A stretch of 29,089 nt of DNA from Euglena gracilis (GCA_900893395.1 CAAHFI011564488.1:1-29089); one strand, 5' to 3'; shown: positions 19,290 through 29,088, counted from the first letter of the stretch. Notes: generated from the letters alone by a model not told the origin. Made by a program: numbers and translations.

Positions 19290-19550
19290 GCTGTCCCTTA
19301 CTAGGGTTGAGGAATTTTCCGAAAGGAAACTTTCTTTTGAGGGAACGCCGCTGTTTGTAAGACAGAGGGCCGCACCGGCAGGTTCTCCAGCGGTATCCTC
19401 TCGGGCACCGTGTTGTCAAGCTGCTGCTTCTGCGCTTGTAGGTATTTCATAGTTCGGCGAATTCAATCTTTTCAGTTTCCAATTCGACTTATGTTTCGGT
19501 TTTCACCACGGCTTCAATGTCAACTTCCTGGTGTAGATGCTGTTCTCAAC
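19290..19550 (-). pseudogene. Weak gag-like fragment
   Basis: Minus-strand translation near 19300-19550 gives protein-like pieces, including EVDIEAVVKTE, KYLQAQKQQLDNTV and AFPQKKVSF. The last resembles FPQKKLPA near 9235. The resemblance is short, so relation to the gag-like family at 1.3 and 9.2 kb is tentative. It is interrupted. Confidence 0.25.
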
Positions 19551-19559
19551 GAGGGAGGC

Positions 19560-20798
19560 GGTTAAAAACCTGTAGTGTACGTCCTACCTTATCGCTTTCG
19601 CCCTTTGGTGCGCAGAAAAGGATAGAGGTAGGAGTAACAAGAAAAATAGAAAATAAATATAAAAGTTGTATTGCCCTTTTCCACAATTAAGAGGCAGAGC
19701 ACAAGACAGGGGAGGAAGCCCTATGGGCTACGACAAAAGATGCCAAGTACCTGGCAGTCCTTTCAGGACTTGTTTGATGAAAGCAAACTTGAAAATTGAA
19801 CGTAGAAAAGAATACCACCTGCAGAGAGGAGGTCATGTGATCACGTGTGATCGTGATCACGATTATCCCTAAGCTCTGCCACAATCCTAATTCTGAGACT
19901 ATGCTCAGCATTCAGATTGTGGATGAGCAGTTATATGGCGAACCACAGATCCGGAATCGTGCCTGGTACACATCCCCCTCCCAGGGCTGTAGCCCGATTT
20001 CCCTCATGGACCAGGCCATCCCAGGCCCATGGGGGTTCGGACATAGTCCTGAGGGATATGTTCCAGCACATTGCTGCCGATGTAATGGCAAAAGGAAAAA
20101 GGGAAGGAAAGTGCAAAAGCACGCAAAAACGGTCAAAAGTGGTTAACCGCTTATGCGGTGCCAACTTATTGCGGCAGAGGGGTGGAAGCGGAAGAGCCCA
20201 TTGGGAAATAGGGCTGGAAGGTTTCCATTCCAGAAAGTCCCATCCACCCAGTTTGGGGTGTGTCTATGACACGTCGGGAGGTCTCATTCCATAATCGGAA
20301 AAGATGGAAGGGTAGGGTGTGGAAGGAGGGGGCACCTGGCCAGTCAGATCTGACCAGAAGGAAACACCTATTTACAAAACCAACTGCCGGCGACAGCGAC
20401 ATTTTGCCCCGGGGGGGTAAAGGAGAGAGAAATGGGGGCCTGGCCAAAAGACCTTAGCAGAACTTTTGCTGTATGGCAGCCTTTTGTGGCCTTATAGCCG
20501 AAAAGTAACACGTTGGGGGCTAATTTTAAGGTGTGCGCGCTGTACGCTGTGTGTCTTCTTACTGGCGGCATAAACCGCTAACAGAAGGCTTCACAGCTCT
20601 GCTCGGACACGGTGTTTTCGATGGGGTACCCCATAGGCTTATACCCCGATAGAAGGGCTGTAGCCCAAAAAGGGGGAAGGTATGTATAGATATATATTGG
20701 CAGATGTGCCTGAGATAGATACGGAATACAGGGCCTATAGGCCTGACGGAAAGGTCAGAACAGGGTCCATGGACCAGAGGCCTGTCAGCCTGGGGTAT
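19560..20798. other. Non-coding stretch with palindromes; possible terminal region of the minus-strand element
   Basis: No coherent frame is seen. The stretch holds perfect palindromes (14 bp at 19850-19863; TGGGGTACCCCA near 20623) and several short hairpins: ACCGC/GCGGT at 20146-20159, GTGTC/GACAC at 20260-20272, and GGGCT/AGCCC at 19984-19995 and 20655-20666. As it lies downstream of all minus-strand frames it is where a 3' LTR would be expected, but no second copy exists in the window to prove one. Confidence 0.4.
19850..19863. repeat. Perfect 14-bp palindrome ATCGTGATCACGAT
   Basis: The sequence is its own reverse complement. It is preceded at 19837-19844 by GTGATCAC, also a palindrome, so two TGATCA cores lie 15 bases apart. 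Paired palindromes of this kind can be protein-binding sites, but nothing further supports that. Confidence 0.6.
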
Positions 20799-21914
20799 CT
20801 ATGGCACAGATGGCCATTTCCTGGGCGTCGGTGGTCTGATCTCCCGTACATAGTCTCCTTCTGGAGTTTCCACTATCTCCAGTATCGGAGGTTCAAAATT
20901 TACAACTAGCCTTTCAGGCTCATCTACATCAAAGTCGGGATATTCCCATTTTTGTGTGTACCCATCGGGTATTCGCATTCCAAGCCTGTTGGCTTCGCGG
21001 TAAAGAAGATTCTGGAGGTTATCCCAGAAGAAAAGTGGCAACATTGCCGGCCGGATCCAAAAATTCATGCGGGGGTGGTTGCATTGGACCTGTGGGGGCA
21101 TCCCCGGATATACGGCAGGATCTGCCTTGGTGTGCCAACCTGCGACTCGCGCTTGGATAGTGAAAGGCCTGATAATTTCTCTCACCCAATCGGTGAATAC
21201 CATTTTGTAGGCCTCAGGGGGGAATTCAGGCAGAAGGAATGTGTAATTTGGTCGGTCAGGCAGACTTTGTGCCGCAAAAAGTGGGTATATCACCCTATCC
21301 CAATCGGATTCGTGAAAAAGATATGGCACTTTGGCCTTGCCTGCTGGCTCGACTGCGAGTCGGACAGTTGCGCTGTCAATATGAAAATCTTTGGCGATTC
21401 CGCCTCTGCGATAGCTGTGTACAGCCTTAAATTTTCCGTACTGGTAAAAATTGATTTGGGACCTATAGTCCTGTTTGATTTTGACCAGATGGTCTTCATT
21501 TTCTGGTATGACTTTAGTCATACCGCCAGTGGCAGGTAGCCAAAAATCTGCCTGTAGGCAGTTGATGCAACGGACAGGTATGTCCTTGTCATAGTGCTTT
21601 TCCGTCCATCGGAAATTGTCCATATTGGACCATGCCAGTAGGCAATAGCCACAAACCAATGCTGCGCAATTACGCACATATGCATCATGGTGGAAGCTTA
21701 TGCTATCCGGGTTGCGTGTTCAGATATGCACTGCTGGCATGTCGTTTCGTAGAGTATGGCATGCTGTAAATAACCACAATAGTGGGTCATTTTCCTGAAA
21801 ATACAGGACGAAATTACCTCCAAAATATTGGGCAAATACCCTTGGAGATTTTGCGTTCCAAAAATGCCAAGTGTGGCTGGTCACATAAACGCCGGGTTGA
21901 TCCCGGTGGAACAA
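20799..21914 (-). CDS. Anonymous frame Q with CxxC...CxxC pattern
   Basis: About 370 codons on the minus strand read as a soluble, aromatic-rich protein with roughly one interruption in the first quarter. Near 21558-21668 there is a C-x2-C, 24 residues, C-x2-C pattern (CGYC ... CINC), which could bind zinc. Later regions are rich in Trp, Phe, Pro and Tyr, with FRWTEKHYDKD, VFTDWVREI and MNFWIRPAMLPLFFWDN. The C-terminus is Pro/Glu-rich (FEPPILEIVETPEGD). No signal peptide or convincing transmembrane segment is visible, so an envelope role is not supported. It lies downstream of frame P on the strand of the Ty3-like pol and is probably an accessory frame of the same element. I do not recognise the family. 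Confidence 0.45.
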
Positions 21915-21993
21915 GGGCTTGATCCACTTATTCAGCCAGGGGTCACTGCTTCTGAGATCATATTGATCCTAGCCTGGCGAGTTTGGAGGGGCT

Positions 21994-24330
21994 CTACGTT
22001 AGACAATACGTCCTCCGTCCAGAATGGCCATCGGCCTCGTAAGGGACATTTGATCTTATCGATCTGACTGTAGGTTTGCGCTTAGCGCCTTCAGAGGTTG
22101 CAGCCAGATAGCTGGACATGGGTATTGTGGGCCTATGGCCTGTCCCAGAGCCATCTCCACCAGCCGGTGGTGGCTCATCATCCCGGCGGCTTTCACAGGG
22201 CTTGCAGCCTTCGGCTGTGGGTTTAGCCTTAGGCTTTTTATGTTTGCCATATCCGCGTGCTTCCCTTGGGTCTGCCGGAGGCAGTGGTCGTTCCACTGTT
22301 GGCGGTGCCGGTGTTTCCGGTTTGGCAGGCCGTGCCGATGCTGCCGGTTTGGCAGGAGGTGGTTGTGTTTCCGCTGTTGGCGGTGTTGGTGCAGCTGGTT
22401 TAGGTGCTGGGACATCTAACTCCATTGGAGTTGCGACCGCAGCCTGTACGGCTGTTGTGCCGCTATCTGCATTTCTAACCCTTTGCGTTTCGGGAGGGGA
22501 TGCGGCTCGTGAGCCTCGAGGGGTCAGTACTGCTGATACTGCGGACATCGCCGCGGTCATACCCTGTAACACACCACCTAAAACACCTGTAGGTATTGTC
22601 AGTGATGCGACAGGTTCTGTCGGGGCTGGTGCCGTTGGCACTGTGGGTAAGGGAGAGGGTGCGGCCTGTTGGTCACCCGATGACCGCCGTTGCTGTGCAG
22701 GAGTAGCCTGTCTGGCTGCGGTAGGGGCAGGTGCTGGGGGCTTTGGTCTCCCCATTGGGGATGAAGATTCTGGTCTACCGCGTTTCCCCAAGTTTACTGG
22801 CCGGTACGGCTGTGACGCATATCTGCGTTCTGCAGACCGTGGACCCTGGAGCTGCTCCAGGGACTGGTAGTACTGGATGTCCTGCTGAGGTGATGTGAAG
22901 CGAGGTGCTGGGAGAGGTTCATGTACCGTTGGTACATCCTCTTCCACAGCCATACGGCCTTCGGCCTCGGCTTGCTCCACATCCTCAACCCAGGATCCAG
23001 GTTCCTGAGCCACCGACATATCCCGTTGTACGGGTAACTGAATTCCAGCTTCCAGATGGGCTGGATAATGAAATGGTGGTAGTGCCGTTGACGGTTGCGT
23101 CGTTGGCTGATACGCATATTGCGTTGGGGTTTCCCGATATTCGGGTGGTGGTGGTCTCGGCATACGAGTTGGGGACAGGATATCGCGAAAAACTCGCGAT
23201 GGCTGCACCGTTGGTGCTGGGATACCTCCCGTCTCGCTCTCCTCCACGGGGGGGATATGCTCCCGCATGTATTCGGTGAATGCACCTGCGTGGTGGCGTA
23301 TCCGCTGGATAGGCGGTACTGGAATACCCAGTGTACGCATGCTGACTTCCGGGGGATATTCCCCAGGCATGAAGTACACTTTTCCTGTCATCAAAGTCTG
23401 GCCACAGGCGCACCATTGTGCAATAGGCCTATGGGCCACGCCCAGAATTTGACAACAGTGGGTATCCCACAGCACCCGTAGAGATGGGACTACTCTCTCT
23501 AGGTTGCTGGCTCGCAAGGCCGTTCGCAGAGCCTTCTCTGAGAGATTCACCAGTTCTGCGGTGAATGCGGAGTATGGCACCGTTGGTGCTGACTGTGGCG
23601 TCTCATGCGCCACAGGGATCGCGTAAGCGGATATACTACTGCTGTTAGCTGCGGTTTGGGCCGCGGGTTCCCGGACGGGATGAGCAGCAGGCCGGGGCAT
23701 CGCCTGTACGCCGTGTACCGGGTGCGGGGCACCCTGTACAGGTTGAGGTTGGGGTTGGGATTGTGGTTGCTGAGATATCACATACTGTGGGGTATACAGG
23801 ATGGGAGGTGAGGAGCCAGTCATGGCGTAATGCGCCTGCTCCATTGGAGCTGCATGTCCCTGTCTCGCATACTGTGGCTGTTCCATTGGAACTTGGTGTA
23901 CTTGCTGGTGTCGTGACTGTTCCATTGGAACTTGGTACACTTGCTGGGGTTGTGACCGTTCCATAGGAATTTGGTATGCCTGTTGAGGCTGTGCCGCATA
24001 TGCATCACTTATTGGCACAGGGGTCGCATGAGCGACTAGTGGCGGTTGCGCCTAAGAGGGGGGCGGCATTTGTGCCTGAGAGGGGGGCGGCATTTGTGCC
24101 TGAGAGGGGGCTGTCATATGTGACTGAGTGGGGTATGGCATTTGTGCCTGAACCATTTGAGGGATGGATGGCATTTGTGCCTGAGCCGCATAAGCGGCGG
24201 GAGGGGTTTGATATATCGTATATGCGGGCGCCCCTTGGGCTTGGGGTGTCGCCGCATAGGCATGTGGGGGGTAGGCATGGATGGCATACTGTATAGGGGG
24301 CGGTCCGAGACCGCGCCCTGGCTCTTGCAT
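21994..24330 (-). CDS. Anonymous Pro/Gln-rich frame P (about 780 codons)
   Basis: A long minus-strand frame with about one interruption, starting at a candidate ATG at 24330-24328. Order: QAQMPPPS-type repeats (24-bp units, about 24052-24180); four PMEQ-containing repeats of 13-14 residues (about 23830-23988); a short folded-looking segment with HCCQILG and WCACGQTL (about 23344-23577) and four Cys; then a long Pro/Ala/Thr-rich disordered part ending in a basic tail (GYGKHKKPKAKP, GAKRKPTVRSIRSN). It could be structural (gag-like) or an accessory protein of the neighbouring Ty3-like element. Position after the integrase argues against the standard gag slot. The composition makes database matches unreliable. 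Confidence 0.45.
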
Positions 24331-24373
24331 TGGTCCGGGGAGCAAAAATAAAAACAAATGTAGCTTTGATGAG

Positions 24374-24398
24374 CTGTAGAAAAAGAAGAGAGAAATGA
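24374..24398 (-). promoter_or_regulatory. Consensus 3' splice site upstream of frame P
   Basis: On the minus strand a pyrimidine tract (TTTCTCTCTTCTTTTTCTAC) ends in AG at 24375-24374, immediately followed by CTCATCAAAG. The first ATG of frame P lies 43 bases downstream. The tract and TCTACAG acceptor fit a spliced messenger for the downstream frames, a strategy known from retroviruses and some LTR elements. No donor was identified. Confidence 0.45.
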
Positions 24399-24452
24399 AT
24401 TGGGGTTGAGAGAAAAACACAGAGAGGGGAGGAAAAGGCCTATAGGCCGATT

Positions 24453-24893
24453 TCAGAAATTATTCTCAGAAATGTCTATGTTATTTCTTTTATTCCACAG
24501 CTTCCAGTCCTGTTGGACATAACCAATAAAACTGGAGGCTGGCTCCCAAGTGTCCTCCTTTGGCCTATAGCCTTTCCACCTGACCTTCCAGTAGTGGACT
24601 GCTCGATCAATTTTGTGATCAAGAATGTTGTCCACCACAAAATCATCCGTTTCGGGTAACTTGGAACGGGGCTTGAAATAAAAGCACGGTAGTGCTTTGC
24701 CATTAGCCGGGGAAAGATAGGGCTTGAAATCATCCATGTGAAACATCCTCGATCCCGTTGGGCAGTGCCACCCTATAGCGGCCACTGTTACCAACACGTT
24801 CGAGAATTTCACAGGGCCCGAGCCAGAGGGGGTCTGGCTTGGAAGCCTGCATACGGATTCGGCTATTCCGAACCCATACACGATCACCAGCAC
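24453..24893 (-). pseudogene. Integrase C-terminus with chromodomain (part of fossil)
   Basis: The frame has FHMDDFKPYL, a common word after the GPY/F-type region, and then a chromodomain at 24519-24641 with YWKVRWKGY and EDTWEPASSFI. Chromodomains bind methylated histone tails and steer integration of chromoviruses into heterochromatin. The aromatic positions expected for methyl-lysine binding appear present (Tyr/Trp around YWKVRWKGY, and TWEP). Confidence 0.85.
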
Positions 24894-25872
24894 TATAGCC
24901 AGGTGATTTGAATTCTTGTAAAAAATTATTTCTTTTTTGAGAATGGATATCAGTAATGCGTTTCTGAACAGTAGTTCTGAGAGACTCTACCTCAGAGAAC
25001 AACGTCTCACAGGTAACGCTACTTCGAGCTGGTCTCTCTGATGGTACATCACCAATTGCTGGGGGGTCCCGCCCAAAAACAATTTTATATGGAGAGTGCG
25101 GTAAAACTAAACCCGGTAGGGTGTATATATAAAAGAGGTACCAAGGCAAAACCTGGACCCAGGCCTGGCGCGAGTCAGCCAGTGAAAGACGGAGCATATT
25201 TACAACAGCTTTCACTGCTGCCTCGGCGCGGCCATTGCCCTTCGGGCGATATATAATGGAAAAATGCTGTTCGATTCCCAGTAAACCACATAGGGTTGTG
25301 AAGAATCGAGAGGAGATCAAATGATCTTGATCACTGACAAATCTCATTCGGTAAGCCCATTAGGCATATGCACTTCTCCATAGATATCAGCGCCAAAATT
25401 TGCGCGGTCAACCCTGCCTTTTGGCATGGAATGGCTACTATGTAACCACTCAGCCTACAGACGACAACAAACACATAACCGTAAACCTTGCCGTCTGATC
25501 CTTTGCAAGGTTCTAATTCCAGAAAATCCATGCAGAGGGACGTAAAAATGTCAGGGGGTACGGAGAAAAAACCAAGCGTACCGGGGGGGTACCTCTGCGC
25601 GGTTTCACCGCTTGATAAATTTGGCACCGTTGCGAAATTTGCAAGCAGTTTGAATGCAAATCGTTTTCTTTCAGGGTTGCACAGTACCTGCGACCCACCA
25701 AAGAAAGAAGTTTGGGGGCCCCATGGTGACGTTGGTTGTGATAACACAAAAGAACTTCATCAACCAAGTCACGCGGTATACAATATTTATATCCCGCATC
25801 ATCGCGGTAAACCAACCGTAAAGGGGAAAGGGAATAATTATGTACAACCTCGCCATTGCGCAGTATGTGCAC
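24730..25872 (-). pseudogene. Integrase of the Ty3-like element (fossil)
   Basis: The HHCC zinc-binding region begins with a YHNQRHHGAP-like word near 25740-25770. The catalytic core contains SLCMDFLELEP near 25510-25540 and FVSDQDHLISSRFF plus GRAEAAVKAVVN near 25190-25345, the D,D-35-E signature surroundings. A PDPLWLGPCEILERV stretch near 24800-24850 is the GPY/F-like module. Integrase joins the cDNA to host DNA. The region is spread over more than one frame with a few interruptions. Confidence 0.8.
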
Positions 25873-26149
25873 TATCGTGCTATATACAGGATCATGGGAA
25901 TAATCCCATTCGCGAAAAAAAGGGGGGAAGTAGCTTCAGATCGTGTAATGCGACGGGGACCAGGTGTGCGGCCTTGCCGCCTTCTCCCCCATATAGGAGA
26001 GACTGGCAACGAACGAAAAATTGATGAAACGGGAAAAGAATCCAACATATCGTCGGCTGCGTCATATCGACGTGCAAATTTATCAGCCTCTTGGGTTCCA
26101 TCAAAGGTGGCATCACCTTCATCCGGGTTACCGGGGTAATCCCAGGGTG

Positions 26150-26471
26150 CTCGACTAAGCCGGTCTGCTACTTTTTGTGTATGGCCAGGGGTATATGCAA
26201 CCACTAGGTTGAACTGGCTCAAAAATTAATGGCATCGGCATCTTCGGCCTACGGATGACATGGCTTTGTTCAGATCCTCGGTATACCAGTGCTGAAGACT
26301 CTCATGGTCAGTCAACACCAGTATTTGTACCAAGGAACTAGCGACCCAGCTACGGAATTTTTGCAAAATAAGTACGATTGCGTACGTTTCCTTCTCACGG
26401 ATACTCCATTTGTCTTGGCCTTTACCATCTTCACCTCGTAGTTTTCTACTGAAGACTGCTACAGGGCGCAA
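26150..26471 (-). pseudogene. RNase H of the Ty3-like element (fossil)
   Basis: Words PVAVFSRKL, SIREKETYAIVL, VLTDHESLQHW and, further on, FNLVVAYTPGHTQKVADRLSR are the standard order of Ty3-type RNase H. The Glu of REKE and the Asp of TDHESL are acidic-centre positions. It follows RT and precedes a linker to integrase. It is interrupted. Confidence 0.8.
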
Positions 26472-26531
26472 TTTGTTAGCCGCGTCATGCTGGCTTAGTA
26501 CACCGCCTACAGCATAATCGCTGCTATCGAC

Positions 26532-27500
26532 TTACAGCACATAAGGCTTGTAGGGATCCGCGATGTCGAGTACGACATTTTCAAGCACTAGCTTTTTAAT
26601 GCTCTCTAGAGCTTCACGCATATCTGTGTCCCATTTGATTTTGGTATTTTCGGGTGCGCGATTTTTGAGTTGCCTCGATAGAGGTACCGCGATTTTCCCA
26701 AAATCTTTCATGTAAATTGCGTAATATTGGGCTAATCCCAAAAAACCTTTCAAATGGGTGATGGTCTTGATGACCTCAGGTGTCCATTTCTTAATGGCCT
26801 CTAGTTTGCTAGGCGCCGCTCGGCGTTGGCCATTATTGAGAATGTGGCCGCAAAACTTTATCTTTTCGCGAAATAAGTGCATTTTAGCACCTTTGACAAA
26901 ACGTCTATGCTTGAGAAATGCGGCTAATACCGCGCGAACATCCCGATAGTGAATGTCGAGAATATTCTCGTGCGTACTCGCTGAAGGAGGGGGGGTACCA
27001 ACCAAAACATGATCACTGTACACCAGCGCAAACGGTAAATCCCGTAAGACCCATTGGATCATGCGCTGAAACATTGCTGGTCCATTCTTGACACCCATTG
27101 GTAATACCGTCCATTGGGAGACACCTGTGGATGTTACAAAAGCCGTATAGGCTTGCGAATCGGGATCCAGATGCATTTGGTGGAAACCATCCTCCAGGTC
27201 GAAAATTGACCACAAGCTGTTATCCGCTTGTTTTGTGATAAGGTCCTCAATTAGAGGTAACGGGAATGGGTCATCCTTAGTCTGTGAATTTAAGTACCGA
27301 TGATCCAGTACTAGCCTCCACTTTTTCTGACCTGATTGGTCTGGGCTTAGGAACCACAAAAGCCTGGTAGGTCCATTCCCTCTTGGAAGGGATGATCCAC
27401 TTCCGCTCTATGAGCTTTTCAATCATTTCATTGAGAGCTATCTCTCTTTCTCCTGAACAACGGAAAAATTTCCGATGCATTGGCGTTGCGCCTTCCTTAA
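26532..27500 (-). pseudogene. Reverse transcriptase of the Ty3-like element (fossil)
   Basis: Landmarks in order are ERKWIIPS and QAFVVPKP (about 27355-27420), LDHRYLN (about 27285-27305), FDLEDGFHQMHL (27168-27203), VLPMGVKNGPAMFQRM (27060-27107), the palm box region near 27009-27020, and LGLAQYYAIYMKDF (about 26690-26735). This is a Ty3/gypsy RT in standard order. The N-terminal part is in the same open stretch as the Dam-like segment. It has a few interruptions. Confidence 0.85.
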
Positions 27501-28191
27501 GCTCAATCTTACAAACTCCAAAAGGTCCGCGAATAGCGGGATCTATATCGCAAGCATAAACAGGATTTTGCAAAACACCAGAAAGTTCGCGACTGACGCG
27601 CGTACAAAATTCTGCTGAATTGGGGTGCTGTCCTGCACTTTCAATGACAGCGGAAACCTGTTCATGGGTCATATCGACCAGAGCGGGTTCCGAACGCTGA
27701 TGCCTATCAGCATTTTGGACAAAAGCCGTATCGGCTCCCACATAGTCGGTATGATCCAACACACTAACATTCAGGGGTGGAGATTGAGAAACGTGGAAAG
27801 CATCAAAGAAACAAACACGGAAAATGATTTCTTGGAAAGGTGGTAATACCATACCACGGGAATCCTCGAACAGAGGAACACCGTTTGGTAGGTCCCACCA
27901 ATAAAATGTGACATAAGTCAAATTTTGAAACCATTCCGCTTTGGGATTCACATAAACAAGTAATGCGCCTCGCGCTTGATCCTTGAAAATCTTATCTACA
28001 ACAAGCGGGATAAGTTTCAGGGGTGGATGCATCCATAGGATAGTGTCTCCCCAAAACTTATCAAAAGCGTTAGAATGTTGCGACCAATGTCGCGGTAATC
28101 GCGAATGCGCGTTGGAGGAGAATGCATCAATTTCCAAGGTCAAATCAAACGAATCCGCCATATCGGCGATTTTTGAAAACCAATGTTTCAA
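27277..28191 (-). pseudogene. Dam-like segment plus linker and RT start (fossil)
   Basis: The first ~110 codons contain EIDAFSSNAHSRLPRHWS (about 28080-28134) and LWMHPPLKLIPLVVDKI (about 27988-28038), followed by GALLVY. This order (D.F(A/S)S..N..LPR(Y/H)WS, then (N/H)PP with LIP.V..KI, then a hydrophobic strand) resembles the Dam-methyltransferase-like domain known in DIRS and some other retroelement pols. There it usually lies after RNase H, whereas here it precedes RT. A Glu/Asp-containing linker (about 27520-27760) leads to RT. The assignment rests on two short motifs read by eye. Confidence 0.45.
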
Positions 28192-29088
28192 AATCGATAT
28201 TGACCAAATTGAAAAGCATTCCAGGTATCCTTGGTGTACTTGGTCATCTGCTCAACATCCTGAAGGGGGGGAACACGCTGTAACACAGAACGACGGAATT
28301 GTGAATCATCCACACACATGTCCATAGGACTCGATCCAGGTGGGGCATGGGTGGGTTGGGCATATACCCAGTCATCGGCGATGCGCGATAGCGCAGAATG
28401 CGCGATATGCGCGGGATTCGCACTATGTGCGGCAAGCGCGATATGCGCGGGTGTGTTGGAGAGCGCCATAGGCGCATAGGGAGCGCTATGCGCAAATCCG
28501 AAGAGGGAGGCTATGCCTTTGCACTGTATTGCTTGATTCACTTTCGCGAATTGACAAAAACTGCCAAGTGTATTTGTGGGCTGTGAATAACTACCAAGTG
28601 TATTGATGGGTGTATCACCCATGGTACCAAGGCTGTGTACCCTTTGGTTATCTATTAAATCCGTACCAGGTGTATAGGTACCAGTACCAGTTGAAGGGGG
28701 AAAAAAATTCCCGGTTGCGGGATCCAATCGGATTAGTTTGGAAGTTTCAACTAGACATCCACAATCAAAATCATGGTAGGCTGAGATTCTCCGACAGTGA
28801 GCGCATTTGTAGGACGGTTGGTGCATGTGGTGCGCGTTTGTGTGGGTGCCAGTGCATAAGTTGGTGTCGGTTGGGGTAGCTGCTGGGGGGTGTACAGGGG
28901 TGTCTGAAATCGACACACCTGGTAGAAAACGTAAAAGTTGTGCAGCTGGGCGGCTACTCGACACCGAAATTTCTTCAGGCCTTTGGGCTTTCGCTTGGGA
29001 ACCCAGCGAAACGTGCGGGGTTAAGCTACTGGCTTTCCCTACCGCATGGGAAACGAGCGGTAAAAGTGCGGTGGGTAGGGGGGCAGCT
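28188..29088 (-). CDS. Partial frame with CxxC..CxC motif, open to the window edge
   Basis: The frame is open from the right edge to 28188, so its start lies outside the window. A Pro/Ser-rich N-terminal part is followed by a possible zinc-binding knuckle YKCAHCRRISAYHDFDCGC (28749-28811). Next come NTLGS-type repeats (about 28545-28650) and an Ala/His/Ile-rich repeat region (28380-28500) built on short hairpin-forming units. It precedes the Dam-like and RT frames and overlaps the next frame by a few bases, so it occupies the gag position. No classical CCHC box is seen. Confidence 0.4.
   Translation of the reverse strand, partial: AAPLPTALLPLVSHAVGKASSLTPHVSLGSQAKAQRPEEISVSSSRPAAQLLRFLPGVSISDTPVHPPAATPTDTNLCTGTHTNAHHMHQPSYKCAHCRRISAYHDFDCGCLVETSKLIRLDPATGNFFPPSTGTGTYTPGTDLIDNQRVHSLGTMGDTPINTLGSYSQPTNTLGSFCQFAKVNQAIQCKGIASLFGFAHSAPYAPMALSNTPAHIALAAHSANPAHIAHSALSRIADDWVYAQPTHAPPGSSPMDMCVDDSQFRRSVLQRVPPLQDVEQMTKYTKDTWNAFQFGQYRF
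28383..28493. repeat. Cluster of six micro-hairpins with GATA/ATA/TAT loops
   Basis: Exact small inverted repeats follow each other: GCGC/GCGC at 28383-28394, 28400-28412 and 28436-28448, GCAC/GTGC at 28420-28430, GCGCC/GGCGC at 28463-28475, GCGC/GCGC at 28483-28493. Loops are 3-5 bases and AT-rich. The unit GCGCGATATGCGCGG occurs twice, so part of the cluster is a short tandem repeat inside a coding frame. Confidence 0.7.

Noticed and set aside
19560-20798. 3' LTR of the Ty3-like element
   Set aside because: Position is right, but the 5' LTR is outside the window, so no terminal repeat can be compared; no TG..CA pair with target duplication could be supported.
20952-21539. Plus-strand frame of 195 codons
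   Set aside because: It is the complement of frame Q, which has the more protein-like composition and the Cys pattern.
20799-21914. Envelope gene of an errantivirus-like element
   Set aside because: No signal peptide, furin-like site, fusion peptide or membrane anchor is visible, so the position alone is not enough.
22118-22870. Plus-strand Gly/Ala-rich frame of 250 codons
   Set aside because: It is the shadow of the Pro/Ala-rich part of frame P; Pro codons read in reverse give Gly-rich sequence.
19800-29000. General excess of 5-bp hairpins in the right third
   Set aside because: With loops of 2-5 bases, some tens of 5-bp stems are expected by chance in 9 kb, so only local clusters and shared loop sequences were reported.
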